A stretch of DNA of 18,977 nucleotides from Bacteroidales bacterium Bact_20 (GTDB taxonomy: Bacteria; Bacteroidota; Bacteroidia; Bacteroidales; DTU049). The translations under genes and the position numbers were made by a program. Numbering within the stretch: position 1 is the first letter of the stretch; every line of letters begins with the position of its first letter. Shown here piece by piece: positions 6,408 through 14,790 of the stretch. The stretch covers positions 1 through 18,977 of the forward strand of contig LUZL01000246.1 of NCBI GenBank assembly GCA_001603615.1, in the 5' to 3' direction. Below the pieces are notes generated by a model. That model was not told the DNA's origin. It ran no database searches and was given only the letters and a program-made list of their open reading frames with translations.

Positions 6408-6962
6408 TTATTGTTTATAAATAACTTGTGAAATCATTTTTTGATATTCTTCTTTGGGATAAGCACCTACAGACATCACTGGATCGCCATTAAGAGGACA
6501 GATCAAAATAGTAGGAATAGATTTGATACCGAATGCTTGAGCTAGTTCTTGTTCCTTATCAGTATTTACTTTGTAAAACTGAATATCTTTAGAATACTCC
6601 TGAGCTAGCTGATCCATTATCGGAGCAACTCTTTTGCATGGTCCACACCAATCTGCATAAAAATCTATTACACAATGTACTTTGCCTTTGTAGCTCCATG
6701 ATTTATTATTACGATAATCAAAAACTTTATTAATAAAGTCTTCTGTCGTTAAATACTCAACTTTACCAGTAGGTTTATTACTATTTTCTGAATTAGAAAC
6801 TGCTATTTCATACGTTTTATGTACGTCATCATTTGTTGTGTCATTAATATCATTGTAACTAACTATACCATTATCATTGGATTTAGATTGATTATTATTA
6901 GGTGTACAAAAAGTTAATAACCATATTAAAGGTATGAATGCGATTATATTCATAATTTTCAT
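6408..6962 (-). CDS. Thioredoxin-fold lipoprotein/exported thioredoxin, CGPC active site
   Basis: A 184-residue protein: a hydrophobic N-terminal segment with Cys19 in LLTFC, a low-complexity Asn/Ser/Asp-rich linker (about 20-66), then a thioredoxin domain (67-184). Active site: DFYADWC106-G-P-C109-K; cis-Pro150 in SIPTILICP. The Cys19 context suggests lipidation, although Phe just before the Cys is unusual for a lipobox, so a simple membrane anchor is the alternative. Either way the catalytic domain should face the periplasm, as in exported Bacteroidota thioredoxins such as TrxP. An extra cysteine occurs at residue 155 (ILICP) and one at 97 (VHCVID). It is the promoter-proximal member of a two-gene unit with the cytosolic paralogue. 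Likely role: envelope disulfide reduction or oxidative-stress repair (inference). Confidence 0.88.
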   Translation of the reverse strand: MKIMNIIAFIPLIWLLTFCTPNNNQSKSNDNGIVSYNDINDTTNDDVHKTYEIAVSNSENSNKPTGKVEYLTTEDFINKVFDYRNNKSWSYKGKVHCVIDFYADWCGPCKRVAPIMDQLAQEYSKDIQFYKVNTDKEQELAQAFGIKSIPTILICPLNGDPVMSVGAYPKEEYQKMISQVIYKQ

Positions 6963-6975
6963 AAATTTTTATTTA

Positions 6976-6983
6976 CAAAATTA
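6976..6983 (-). promoter_or_regulatory. Candidate -7 box for the thioredoxin pair
   Basis: Minus strand reads TAATTTTG, an exact TAnnTTTG match, 14 bases upstream of the ATG at 6962. A properly spaced TTG -33 element was not found, so confidence is moderate to low. Confidence 0.4.
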
Positions 6984-7148
6984 CAAAAACAAATTAACTC
7001 TCATGTAATATATTGATAAATATCAGAAATTTAAATAATTTAATTTATTTTTTATGCTATTTTCTTTGACAGCTTTATAAAAAACTAAAAAAAATTATAT
7101 CGGTTTAAAAAATTGTTTAAAAATTTTTAAGAATAGTAAAATTTCTTT

Positions 7149-7156
7149 TATCTTTG
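7149..7156 (+). promoter_or_regulatory. -7 promoter box for the TonB receptor gene
   Basis: TATCTTTG matches TAnnTTTG exactly and lies 30 bases before the ATG at 7187. Initiation just downstream gives a leader of about 20-25 bases. The box overlaps the in-frame TTG at 7154, which therefore cannot be the start codon. The -33 element is not clear. Confidence 0.5.
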
Positions 7157-7186
7157 TGCAATATTTTGCTAATATTAATTGTGTAT

Positions 7187-9490
7187 ATGAAAAAATTATA
7201 TTTAATTTTATTAAGTTTTGCTATTTTATCTATAAATATTTATTGTCAGACAGCCACTATTAGAGGTTTTGTGTATAATAAAAAAACAGGTGAACCAATA
7301 TTATTTACAAATGTATATTTAGCAGGCACTAGCTATGGTGCTAGCACAGATATTAATGGATATTTTGTCATTACAGGTATCAAACCAGGTAGCTATACAT
7401 TACAAATAACTACTATAGGTTATGATACATTAAAAGAAGAAATTAATCTAAAAGCAGGAGACATAGTTACAAGGAAATATTATTTAATTGAGCGATCTAT
7501 TAACTTACAAAAAGTTGAAGTGACAGCAATACATAGTGAAGATACATTAGAGACTAAAACATCAGTAATCAAATTAACAGCCAAACAAGTTTCTAGTTTA
7601 CCATCTATTGGTATGCCAGATATAGCCCAATATATTCAAGTTTTACCAGGTGTCATTTTTACTGGCGATCAGGGTGGGCAGCTATATATTCGTGGAGGTA
7701 GTCCTGTCCAAAATAAAATGATACTCGATGGTATCACTATATATAATCCTTTTCACTCTATAGGTTTGTTTTCTGTGATAGAGACAGAGCTCATACGTAA
7801 TGCTGATATATACACTGGTGGCTTCAATGCAGAGTATGGAGACAGGATATCATCTATTATGGATATAAATCTAAGAGATGGTAATACGAATAAATTATCT
7901 GGTATGGTTGGCCTGTCTACTTTTGGTGCTAATGTGCTTTTAGAAGGTCCGATAGTTAGAAATCTAAATAATGACCCTAATAAAGGTACTCTTACTTTTG
8001 TGTTATCAGCCAAAAATTCTTATCTACCACAATCATCTAAAGTATTTTATAAATATATTGACGAGGATGGGCTGCCTTTTGACTATCAGGATTTTTATGG
8101 TAAATTAACTTATTCTATGCCTAATGGTTCTAAAATATTTGTCAATGGTTTTAATTTTAACGATCATGTCAAATATAGTGATATTGCCGATTTTAAATGG
8201 AAAGCCAATGGTGTAGGTTCTAGTTTTTTCATTATTCCAGATGGTAATCTTTCTTTATTAAATTTTAAATTTTCTTACTCTAACTATGGTATTACACTTA
8301 CAGATCCTACTAATTTACCTAAAGAATCAAATATTAATGGATTTAATCTAGGACTAAACGTAACCAATTATTTCCAAAAAAATTCTCAAATAAATTATGG
8401 ATTAGAGTTATATGGCTATAAAACTGACTTTCAGTATTATACTGAAGCTTTGCGATTGATAAGTCAAGAAGAAAACACAACAGAAATAGGAATTTTTGTG
8501 AAAGGGAAAATTTTTGCTAAAAAATTTATTATTGAACCTGGCTTTCGCTTTCAGTACTATGGCAGCTTATCAGAAGTATCTCCAGAGCCTAGATTGGCAA
8601 TTAAATATAATTTAGCAGAAAAATTTAGAATTAAACTAGCAGCAGGTCTTTATTCTCAAAATTTAATCAGTGCTACTGACGATAGAGATGTGGTTAGCTT
8701 ATTCTATGGTTTTTTATCTGGTAGTGATAATTTACCTAAAACATTTAAAGATGAACCAGTAAATTCTAGATTACAAAAAGCACAACATTTAATTTTAGGT
8801 TTTGAAATAAATCCTACTAAATATCTGGCTATTAATATAGAACCTTACTACAAAAACTTTTCAATTTTACAAAATCTAAACAGAAATAAAATTTATGACG
8901 ATACTGAGGAGTATTCTGATAAACCAGATGAGCTAAAAAAAGATTTTATAGTAGAATCTGGTGATGCTGAGGGTGTAGATGTGTCTGTACAATATGAAAA
9001 AAAATCTATATACATTTGGATAGCATATTCATTTGGATTTATTCATAGAGACGATGGTTATCAAGTTTATCCTCCTCATTACGATAGACGACATAATCTT
9101 AATTTATTAATGACTTATAAATGGGGAAAGTTGAATAATAACGAATTTTCTGTAAGATGGAATTTTGGCTCTGGATTTGCTTTCACCCAAACTGCTGGAT
9201 ATTATCCTCAAGCATCTTTCGCTAATCTAAATAGTGATATAATAAATACTAATGATATATTAGGAATATTATATGGAGATATTAATAATGGACGATTACC
9301 TACTTATCACAGACTAGATGTCAGTTATACTCATAAATTTTATATTACCGAAACTGTAACTTTAGACGCTGCAGCTAGTATCACTAATATATATGATAGA
9401 AAAAATATTTTTTACATTGATAGAGTTACAGGTAAAACAGTATATCAGTTACCTATTATGCCTAGCATAAGTATAACTATGAGATTTTAA
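7187..9490 (+). CDS. TonB-dependent outer-membrane receptor with CarboxypepD_reg-like domain
   Basis: A 767-residue protein. It has a signal peptide (MKKLYLILLSFAILSINIYC, cleavage near CQ), then a CarboxypepD_reg-like beta-sandwich (about 22-105, ATIRGFVYNKKTGEPILFTN ... STDINGYFVITGIKPGSYTL). A TonB plug follows (about 110-240: LPSIGMPDIAQYIQVLPGV, LYIRGGSPVQNKMILDGI, YTGGFNAEYGDR), then a 22-strand-type barrel to the terminal SITMRF, whose C-terminal Phe is the outer-membrane assembly signal. The start at ATG 7187 is chosen over the in-frame TTG at 7154 because the signal peptide begins there and the -7 box sits at 7149-7156. There is no SusD partner downstream, so it is not a classical SusC polysaccharide receptor; FecA-like uptake of an iron chelate, cobalamin or peptide is possible. 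The substrate cannot be inferred. A retropepsin-like gene follows after 22 bases. Confidence 0.92.
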   Translation: MKKLYLILLSFAILSINIYCQTATIRGFVYNKKTGEPILFTNVYLAGTSYGASTDINGYFVITGIKPGSYTLQITTIGYDTLKEEINLKAGDIVTRKYYLIERSINLQKVEVTAIHSEDTLETKTSVIKLTAKQVSSLPSIGMPDIAQYIQVLPGVIFTGDQGGQLYIRGGSPVQNKMILDGITIYNPFHSIGLFSVIETELIRNADIYTGGFNAEYGDRISSIMDINLRDGNTNKLSGMVGLSTFGANVLLEGPIVRNLNNDPNKGTLTFVLSAKNSYLPQSSKVFYKYIDEDGLPFDYQDFYGKLTYSMPNGSKIFVNGFNFNDHVKYSDIADFKWKANGVGSSFFIIPDGNLSLLNFKFSYSNYGITLTDPTNLPKESNINGFNLGLNVTNYFQKNSQINYGLELYGYKTDFQYYTEALRLISQEENTTEIGIFVKGKIFAKKFIIEPGFRFQYYGSLSEVSPEPRLAIKYNLAEKFRIKLAAGLYSQNLISATDDRDVVSLFYGFLSGSDNLPKTFKDEPVNSRLQKAQHLILGFEINPTKYLAINIEPYYKNFSILQNLNRNKIYDDTEEYSDKPDELKKDFIVESGDAEGVDVSVQYEKKSIYIWIAYSFGFIHRDDGYQVYPPHYDRRHNLNLLMTYKWGKLNNNEFSVRWNFGSGFAFTQTAGYYPQASFANLNSDIINTNDILGILYGDINNGRLPTYHRLDVSYTHKFYITETVTLDAAASITNIYDRKNIFYIDRVTGKTVYQLPIMPSISITMRF

Positions 9491-9512
9491 CGTTATTAAA
9501 ATATTATTTTTT

Positions 9513-9998
9513 ATGATTACTCTTCCTATTTACAAACATTCATATGATATGAGTGGTGCTCACTATTTTGTTAATCTAACTATAGATGATCATTCAATAG
9601 ATTTTTTGATTGATACTGGTGCTACCAATACTGTTATTTCTATTGATCTAGCAAAGCAATTAGAAAGTTTTAGCCAAAGTTTCAGATTAAACGAAAATCC
9701 TATTATCACTTTCAGTGATACTATCAGTGAAGTAGCTATCGTACCGATAAAAAAATTCCTTATTGGTGATAAACTTTTAAATAATATTTTTGTCGTAGCT
9801 ACAGATTTTTCTTTTATCAAAAATCAGAGCTCTTTAGAAAATTTTAAGTCTTTCGATGCAGTACTGGGCATAGATTTGTTATCATTATTTAATGCTAAAA
9901 TAGATTTCAAAAATAATAAAATTTCATTCTATTTGCCATCTAAAAAATTTTTAAATCAATATTATAAAGGAGTTATTGAAAATATTAATAAAATTTAA
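9513..9998 (+). CDS. Retropepsin-like aspartic protease
   Basis: A 161-residue protein with the retropepsin hallmark FLIDTGATNTVIS (D34-T-G-A37) and the second family motif AVLGIDLL (about 117-123) followed by a beta-hairpin (AKIDFKNNKISFYLP). A single DTG motif and this length fit a half-size aspartic protease that works as a homodimer. No signal peptide or membrane segment is visible, so it is predicted to be cytosolic unless the start lies elsewhere. The ATG at 9513 lies 22 bases after the TonB-receptor stop with no promoter between, so co-transcription is likely. It converges with the DUF62 gene, 19 bases apart. The substrate is unknown. Proteins of this family are common in Bacteroidota but poorly characterised. 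Confidence 0.88.
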   Translation: MITLPIYKHSYDMSGAHYFVNLTIDDHSIDFLIDTGATNTVISIDLAKQLESFSQSFRLNENPIITFSDTISEVAIVPIKKFLIGDKLLNNIFVVATDFSFIKNQSSLENFKSFDAVLGIDLLSLFNAKIDFKNNKISFYLPSKKFLNQYYKGVIENINKI

Positions 9999-10017
9999 GG
10001 TTTTGCTAATTAAAGCA

Positions 10018-10809
10018 TCAAGAAAGGACCTGTATATAAATTTTATCACCTTTTTTAACACCTAAAAGCTCACTAGCATTAAATCCTTTAATACCAAGCT
10101 CTAGCAAGTACTGGCTATTAAAAAAAGCAAAAATATTTTGTTCTTCTACATCAGAATATCCATTATATAAATTGTAAATTTTATAATGTCTAAGGGAGAT
10201 TTGCCATTTATGATTTAATAAATTAGCTTTGAAAAAATCAATATCAAAATTTGTAATAATGTTGCCAAAATGGTCTATATGTATTACTTCTCCCGTTGCT
10301 ATATTTTTATTAAAAAATGGTGTTGGTAAAAAATAAGGTACAATATTTTTGGGGTCATCTATCGCTTGAGCCCATTTATCAACTAATACTTGATTATAAA
10401 TATTTGATATAGCAAAAATATAATATTCTAATTCATAAAATGATGAATATGGAATATCATTATTAATGATTTTATATATAGCTAAATCTAAATAATTACT
10501 TTTAGTAAAAGGATAAAGAATACCATTATTGGGAGCTATAAAATGATGATTGAAACTTTTAATATAAAGAAATCCATTTTCTGGATTAATATTAGAATTT
10601 ACAGAAATCAAATGAATAGTGTTCTCAGGGAAATGATGCCATGAAGAGGAGAATAAAAAATAAGCATCTGTGAAATCTTTAAGCTCTACATTGTTTGAAA
10701 TTACAGAAATATTAGTATTTATGCCTCGCTTTAATAACTCGCCATAAAAAATACTATTATAAGGACTATTAATCCCCCAATCACTTATTATAGTTAAATT
10801 GTACAGCAT
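10018..10809 (-). CDS. SAM hydroxide adenosyltransferase (DUF62, chlorinase/fluorinase-like)
   Basis: A 263-residue protein of the family that attacks S-adenosylmethionine with hydroxide to give adenosine and methionine; the fluorinase and chlorinases are relatives. Visible landmarks are the N-terminal strand and TIISD10-W-G, where DFG is the common form; the IS.NVE..D...A.F segment (about 38-51); HHFPENTIHLISV (58-70); HHFIAPNNG (88-96); and the C-terminal-domain start VIHIDHFGNIITN (about 175-187), whose D..GN contacts SAM in known structures. The PGVG-like segment of other subfamilies is replaced by SNINPEN, which I recall as a Bacteroidota feature. No halogenase-specific insertion is evident, so simple SAM hydrolysis is more likely than halogenation. 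The gene is divergent from phoH with 66 bases between. Confidence 0.82.
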   Translation of the reverse strand: MLYNLTIISDWGINSPYNSIFYGELLKRGINTNISVISNNVELKDFTDAYFLFSSSWHHFPENTIHLISVNSNINPENGFLYIKSFNHHFIAPNNGILYPFTKSNYLDLAIYKIINNDIPYSSFYELEYYIFAISNIYNQVLVDKWAQAIDDPKNIVPYFLPTPFFNKNIATGEVIHIDHFGNIITNFDIDFFKANLLNHKWQISLRHYKIYNLYNGYSDVEEQNIFAFFNSQYLLELGIKGFNASELLGVKKGDKIYIQVLS

Positions 10810-10839
10810 TGCTATTAACTAATTTTATTTGTAATTTTG
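10809..10839 (+). promoter_or_regulatory. Promoter of phoH (-33 TTG, -7 TAATTTTG)
   Basis: TTG at 10809-10811 and TAATTTTG at 10832-10839 are separated by 20 bases, the spacing expected for the Bacteroidota housekeeping sigma factor. The -7 box ends 36 bases before the ATG at 10876. The -33 element overlaps the first base of the divergent gene's start codon. Confidence 0.6.
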
Positions 10840-10875
10840 CATTATAAATATGTAAAAATAAAAATTTTTATTTGA

Positions 10876-11838
10876 ATGAGTGAAAAAACTTTTGATTTAC
10901 ATCTAATAGATCATAGTGGCTTCTATGGTATAAAAGATTCCAATATAGAATTAATAAGAAAACTCTTTCCAAAAATAAAGATAATCGTTAGAGGTGATAT
11001 GCTAAAAGTAATAGGTGAGGATGATGAGATAGAAAATTTTTATCAAAGATTTCAATCACTAATAGAGCTATTTGATAAACAAGGGAAAATAGATGATAAT
11101 GAGATATTAAATATTATGCTTTATGACAAAGACGAGCTGAAATCTAATGATACTATAGATGGTGAAAATGATTTAATCTTATATGGTCGTAATGGGATAC
11201 CTATAAAAGCACGCACACCAAATCAGAAACGCATGTTTAGTGCTATAAATAAATATGATATGATGTTTTGTATAGGGCCTGCTGGTACTGGCAAAACCTA
11301 TACAGCTATAGCCTTAGCAGTCAAATTTCTAAAAGATAAAAAAATAAAAAAAATTATTCTAACACGTCCTGCTGTAGAAGCTGGAGAAAATCTAGGTTTT
11401 TTGCCTGGAGACTTAAAAGAAAAACTAGATCCTTATATGCAGCCATTGTATGACGCACTAAATGATATGTTACCAGCTGCTAAGCTAAATTCATATTTCG
11501 AAGATGGTACAATAGAAATAGCACCATTAGCATTTATGCGTGGTAGAACATTAGAAAATGCTTTTGTCATCCTAGATGAAGCTCAGAATGCTACTTTAGG
11601 GCAAATGAAAATGTTTCTGACTCGTATGGGGGAAAATTCTAAATTTATCATTACTGGTGATGTAACGCAAATAGATTTGCCTCCACATCAAGTATCTGGA
11701 TTATTACAAACCTGTAAAATGCTTAAAAATATTGAAGATATTAATTTTATTTTCTTAAATGAAAACGATGTGATGCGACATCCTTTAGTCTCTAAAATCA
11801 TTAAAAAATTTGAAGAAAATCAAACCAATACTAAATAA
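10876..11838 (+). CDS. phoH: PhoH family P-loop ATPase
   Basis: A 320-residue protein. The N-terminal 70 residues (NIELIRKLFPKIKIIVRGDM.KVIG) form a small KH-like region found in PhoH proteins. Walker A is GPAGTGKT (134-141), a TRPAVEAGE motif lies at about 163-171, and Walker B is VILDEAQNAT (231-240). Sensor regions are LTRMGENSKFIITGDVTQIDLP and the final HPLVSKIIKKFEEN. PhoH proteins are cytosolic RNA-associated ATPases/helicases linked to RNA metabolism; in E. coli the gene belongs to the phosphate regulon. The length and motif order are normal. It has its own promoter and no close downstream gene on the same strand (the next is the convergent nitroreductase gene, 237 bases away). Confidence 0.95.
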   Translation: MSEKTFDLHLIDHSGFYGIKDSNIELIRKLFPKIKIIVRGDMLKVIGEDDEIENFYQRFQSLIELFDKQGKIDDNEILNIMLYDKDELKSNDTIDGENDLILYGRNGIPIKARTPNQKRMFSAINKYDMMFCIGPAGTGKTYTAIALAVKFLKDKKIKKIILTRPAVEAGENLGFLPGDLKEKLDPYMQPLYDALNDMLPAAKLNSYFEDGTIEIAPLAFMRGRTLENAFVILDEAQNATLGQMKMFLTRMGENSKFIITGDVTQIDLPPHQVSGLLQTCKMLKNIEDINFIFLNENDVMRHPLVSKIIKKFEENQTNTK

Positions 11839-12075
11839 TTTTTGTTTACAAATAGATTTTTAATAATATTTTTTGTAAATTAGTTATTAAACTAAAATTG
11901 TTATAACTAATAGTCTTGGTCATCTATAAAAAAAATCTACTCTATGAAATTGTTTTGATAAAACTATTAATGAAATATTTGGGTAATAGATTGTCCATAC
12001 TAATTTGTTTACAGATCATTTCTCAATGCAGATTGATTATTATGTTTTAAAATAATTTATCATTAGTACACAAAG

Positions 12076-12585
12076 CTATTTATAAATTTTTAATATTTTT
12101 TCTGGTTCAAATCTATCAGGTTGTGGAGGTATAAGCTTTGGTACGCCTACCGAACATAGAGCAATAGGCATGAGATAATCAGGTAAATCAAAAAAATCTT
12201 TAAGTGCATTCATTCGCTCTTTTCTAGGATATATACCGAGCCATACAGCACCATAGCCCATACCATGAATAGCTAACAAAAAATTTTCTACACTAGCAGA
12301 TACATTCAGGGCAGCATACCCTTCTGTATTCTCTGCATTCATATCATTACAAAAAAGTACTGCCCAGGAGGCATTGGGTAACATTTTAGCATAAGGATGT
12401 ATCTGAGATATTTTTATTAAATGTTCTTTATTAGATGTCAAAATAAACCTCCACGATCTGCTATTATGAGCAGATGGAGCATACATAGCATAGCGTAAGG
12501 CTTCTATTATTTTACTTTCATCTATTTGCTCTCCAGTATATTGCCTGATACTTCGCCTTGTCTCTATAGCAGTGAAAATGTCCAT
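12076..12585 (-). CDS. Nitroreductase family FMN oxidoreductase
   Basis: A 169-residue nitroreductase. It opens MDIFTAIETRRSIRQYTGEQ, where RRSIR (9-13) binds the FMN phosphate. Then come YAMYAPSAHNSRSWRF (about 33-48, the usual APS..N.Q.W.F motif with R in place of Q), YAALNVSASVENFLLAIHGMGYGAVWLG (about 88-115) and the C-terminal PIALCSVGVPK. It should reduce nitro compounds, quinones or flavins with NAD(P)H as a cytosolic dimer; the physiological substrate is unknown. It lies 33 bases after the thiL stop, probably as the last gene of a thiL transcript. The length is typical of the short subgroup. Confidence 0.92.
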   Translation of the reverse strand: MDIFTAIETRRSIRQYTGEQIDESKIIEALRYAMYAPSAHNSRSWRFILTSNKEHLIKISQIHPYAKMLPNASWAVLFCNDMNAENTEGYAALNVSASVENFLLAIHGMGYGAVWLGIYPRKERMNALKDFFDLPDYLMPIALCSVGVPKLIPPQPDRFEPEKILKIYK

Positions 12586-12618
12586 AATTATAATATTTTT
12601 TTCAATTATATAAGCAAA

Positions 12619-13668
12619 CTATATTTGTTCTTTGTCGTGACAAAAGCTATCCCATCCTTGTGCTGTCAATTTTATAGCCTCACCGATATTATTAATTAAA
12701 TATAAACCCTCATCCTCATCGGTCATATGACCTATTACAGATATATCATCATCGTTTTTAACTAAATCATATTTATCTAACGGAATGGTGAATAGTAATT
12801 CATAATCTTCCCCACCATTTAAAGCCATTGTCAGAGGTGCTATATTAAATTCATCACCAATATTAGATACCATAATATCTATAGGTATGTGTTCTTCATA
12901 TATTCTACAACCTGTATGACTTTGTTTGCAAATATGATGTAGCTCACTAGATAGGCCATCACTGATGTCTATCATAGCAGTAGGTTTGATATTTAATTCT
13001 TTTAATTTTTTAATAATATCTAAACGTGGCTCAGGTTTTATTTGTTTTTCTATAACATATTCATAATTCATTAAATCAGGTTGGTAGTATGGATTTGCCA
13101 TAAAAGTTCTTTTTTCTCTTTGTAAAATTAACAGTCCTGCATAGGCTGCACCTAAATCACCAGAGACACATATCAAATCATTGATTTTTGCGCCAGAGCG
13201 ATAAACTACATTTTCTTTTTCTACACTACCAGTAGCAGTAATAGATATTATAAGTCCTTGATTAGATGACACCATATCACCACCTATAATATCAATTTTA
13301 AATTTATCGCATGCTAATCTCATTCCTTTATATAATTCTTCAATGGCTTCTAAAGTAAATCTATTAGACATAGCTAAAGTCACTGTTATATGCTCTGGAG
13401 TGGCATTCATAGCTACAACATCGCTGAGATTCACAGCTACAGACTTGTAACCTAAGTGTTTCAAAGGCATCCAACTGAGATCGAAATGTACGTTCTCTAC
13501 TAGCATATCACTAGTAATGACTTCTACCATATCTATATTAGGTTTTATGACTGCAGCATCATCACCTATTCCCTTAATTACTTTTTCGTTGTTATAAATT
13601 TTTATCTCTTGAGCAATTTTTTCTATTAGAGAAAATTCGCCAATATTACTAATAGGAGTTAATGACAT
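12619..13668 (-). CDS. thiL: Thiamine-monophosphate kinase
   Basis: A 349-residue ThiL, which phosphorylates thiamine monophosphate to thiamine diphosphate with ATP in the last step of the pathway. The signature motifs are in order: GIGDDAAVI (33-41), TSDMLVENVHFD (52-63), AVNLSDVVAMNATPEH (78-93), IIGGDMVSS (128-135, in place of the common GGDTT), VSGDLGAAYAGL (168-179), IDISDGLSSELHHI (233-246) and NGGEDYELLF (284-293). These supply the Mg-ATP and ThMP-binding aspartates. It lies between obg (83 bases upstream) and the nitroreductase gene (33 bases downstream), all in the same direction. No TPP riboswitch is recognisable before it, and no other thi genes are nearby, as is usual for thiL in many Bacteroidota. 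Confidence 0.96.
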   Translation of the reverse strand: MSLTPISNIGEFSLIEKIAQEIKIYNNEKVIKGIGDDAAVIKPNIDMVEVITSDMLVENVHFDLSWMPLKHLGYKSVAVNLSDVVAMNATPEHITVTLAMSNRFTLEAIEELYKGMRLACDKFKIDIIGGDMVSSNQGLIISITATGSVEKENVVYRSGAKINDLICVSGDLGAAYAGLLILQREKRTFMANPYYQPDLMNYEYVIEKQIKPEPRLDIIKKLKELNIKPTAMIDISDGLSSELHHICKQSHTGCRIYEEHIPIDIMVSNIGDEFNIAPLTMALNGGEDYELLFTIPLDKYDLVKNDDDISVIGHMTDEDEGLYLINNIGEAIKLTAQGWDSFCHDKEQI

Positions 13669-13751
13669 AAAAGTACTTTTTTATAAAATTGCAAAATAAA
13701 TAATAAATTAAAAATAGATATTCATATATAATTATTTTACTCACAATATGT

Positions 13752-14747
13752 TTAATCGTTATTTAGTGTTTCCCATAATCTATCTTTAAGCTCTTGTAAC
13801 CCATATCCACTAATTGAAGATATAAATATAGGGTTTAAATCATTAAGTTTTTGTTTGATATTTAATAATTCATTGTCGTCTACAGTATCTACTTTAGTGA
13901 TAGCTATGACACGTTTTTTTAATAATAGTGTTGGATTATATTTTTCTAGTTCATTTAATAAAGTTTGATATTCAACATGAGGATCTGCAGATGTAATAGG
14001 TATCATAAATAATAGGACACTATTCCTTTCAATATGTCTTAAAAACCTTAATCCTAGTCCTTTGCCTTCACTAGCACCTTCTATGATGCCAGGTATATCT
14101 GCAATAGTGAAAGATCTAAAATCTCTATACGGTACTACCCCAAGCTGAGGTACTAAAGTAGTAAAGGGATAATCAGCTATTTGTGGTTTAGCAGCAGACA
14201 CTACTGATAGTAAAGTACTTTTCCCAGCATTGGGGAATCCTACTAATCCCACATCGGCTAGTAATTTTAATTCAAAAATAAAAATACCACTTTGATTATC
14301 TTCGCCAGGTTGAGCAAACTTAGGTGCTTGTCTATTGGCAGTTTTAAAAAAATCATTGCCTTTACCACCTCTGCCACCCGATAATAAAACAAACTCTTGA
14401 TTATTTTCGTTGATTTCTGTAATTATCTGACCAGTATCAGCATTTTTTATTACTGTCCCCAGAGGGACTTCTATTATAGTATCTTTACCTTGAGCACCAG
14501 TCATTAGTTTACCAGCACCTGCATGTCCATCTTCTGCTTTTACAAATTTAGTATATTTAAGATGTAGCAAAGTCCATAAGTTTTTATTTCCTTTTACAAT
14601 GACATGACCACCTCTGCCACCATCTCCACCATCTGGACCACCCTTAGGGATATATTTCTCTCTACGAAAATGCACAGAACCTGCACCACCTTTTCCAGAT
14701 TGACAATAAATTTTGATATAATCTATAAAATTCCCTTCCCCCTCCAT
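13752..14747 (-). CDS. obgE: Obg family GTPase
   Basis: A 331-residue Obg/CgtA. The N-terminal glycine-rich Obg fold (about 7-160) includes SGKGGAGSVHFRREKYIPKG and GGRGGHV. The G domain carries G1 GFPNAGKST (170-178), switch I ADYPFTTL with the G2 Thr, G3 ADIPG (216-220), G4 TKVD (284-287) and G5 SISG. There is no C-terminal OCT domain; the protein ends soon after the G domain, which is common in Bacteroidota. Obg binds the 50S ribosomal subunit and links GTP levels to ribosome assembly and growth control. The ATG at 14747 gives the short MEGEGNFIDYIKIY leader matching the family start. It lies between pyk (166 bases upstream) and thiL. Confidence 0.96.
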   Translation of the reverse strand: MEGEGNFIDYIKIYCQSGKGGAGSVHFRREKYIPKGGPDGGDGGRGGHVIVKGNKNLWTLLHLKYTKFVKAEDGHAGAGKLMTGAQGKDTIIEVPLGTVIKNADTGQIITEINENNQEFVLLSGGRGGKGNDFFKTANRQAPKFAQPGEDNQSGIFIFELKLLADVGLVGFPNAGKSTLLSVVSAAKPQIADYPFTTLVPQLGVVPYRDFRSFTIADIPGIIEGASEGKGLGLRFLRHIERNSVLLFMIPITSADPHVEYQTLLNELEKYNPTLLLKKRVIAITKVDTVDDNELLNIKQKLNDLNPIFISSISGYGLQELKDRLWETLNND

Positions 14748-14782
14748 TCTGATTATTTGTTTAAATGCTAAATTATAATTAG

Positions 14783-14790
14783 CAAAATTA
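14783..14790 (-). promoter_or_regulatory. Candidate -7 box for obg
   Basis: Minus strand reads TAATTTTG (TAnnTTTG), 36 bases upstream of the obg ATG. A TTG lies at 14809-14807, 16 bases further upstream, slightly short of the usual 19-21 spacing. Confidence 0.4.

Noticed and set aside
7154..7186. Eleven-residue N-terminal extension of the TonB receptor from a TTG start
   Set aside because: It begins inside the -7 promoter box and precedes a normal signal peptide start.
10018..10809. Organohalogen biosynthesis (fluorinase/chlorinase)
   Set aside because: No halogenase-specific insertion is apparent and there are no biosynthetic neighbours; SAM hydroxide adenosyltransferase is the ordinary explanation.
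11970..12050. 26-residue plus-strand ORF (MKYLGNRLSILICLQIISQC...) between phoH and the nitroreductase gene
   Set aside because: No ribosome-binding signal, promoter or recognisable pattern; expected by chance.
13669..13751. TPP riboswitch before thiL
   Set aside because: Only 83 AT-rich bases without recognisable THI-box motifs.
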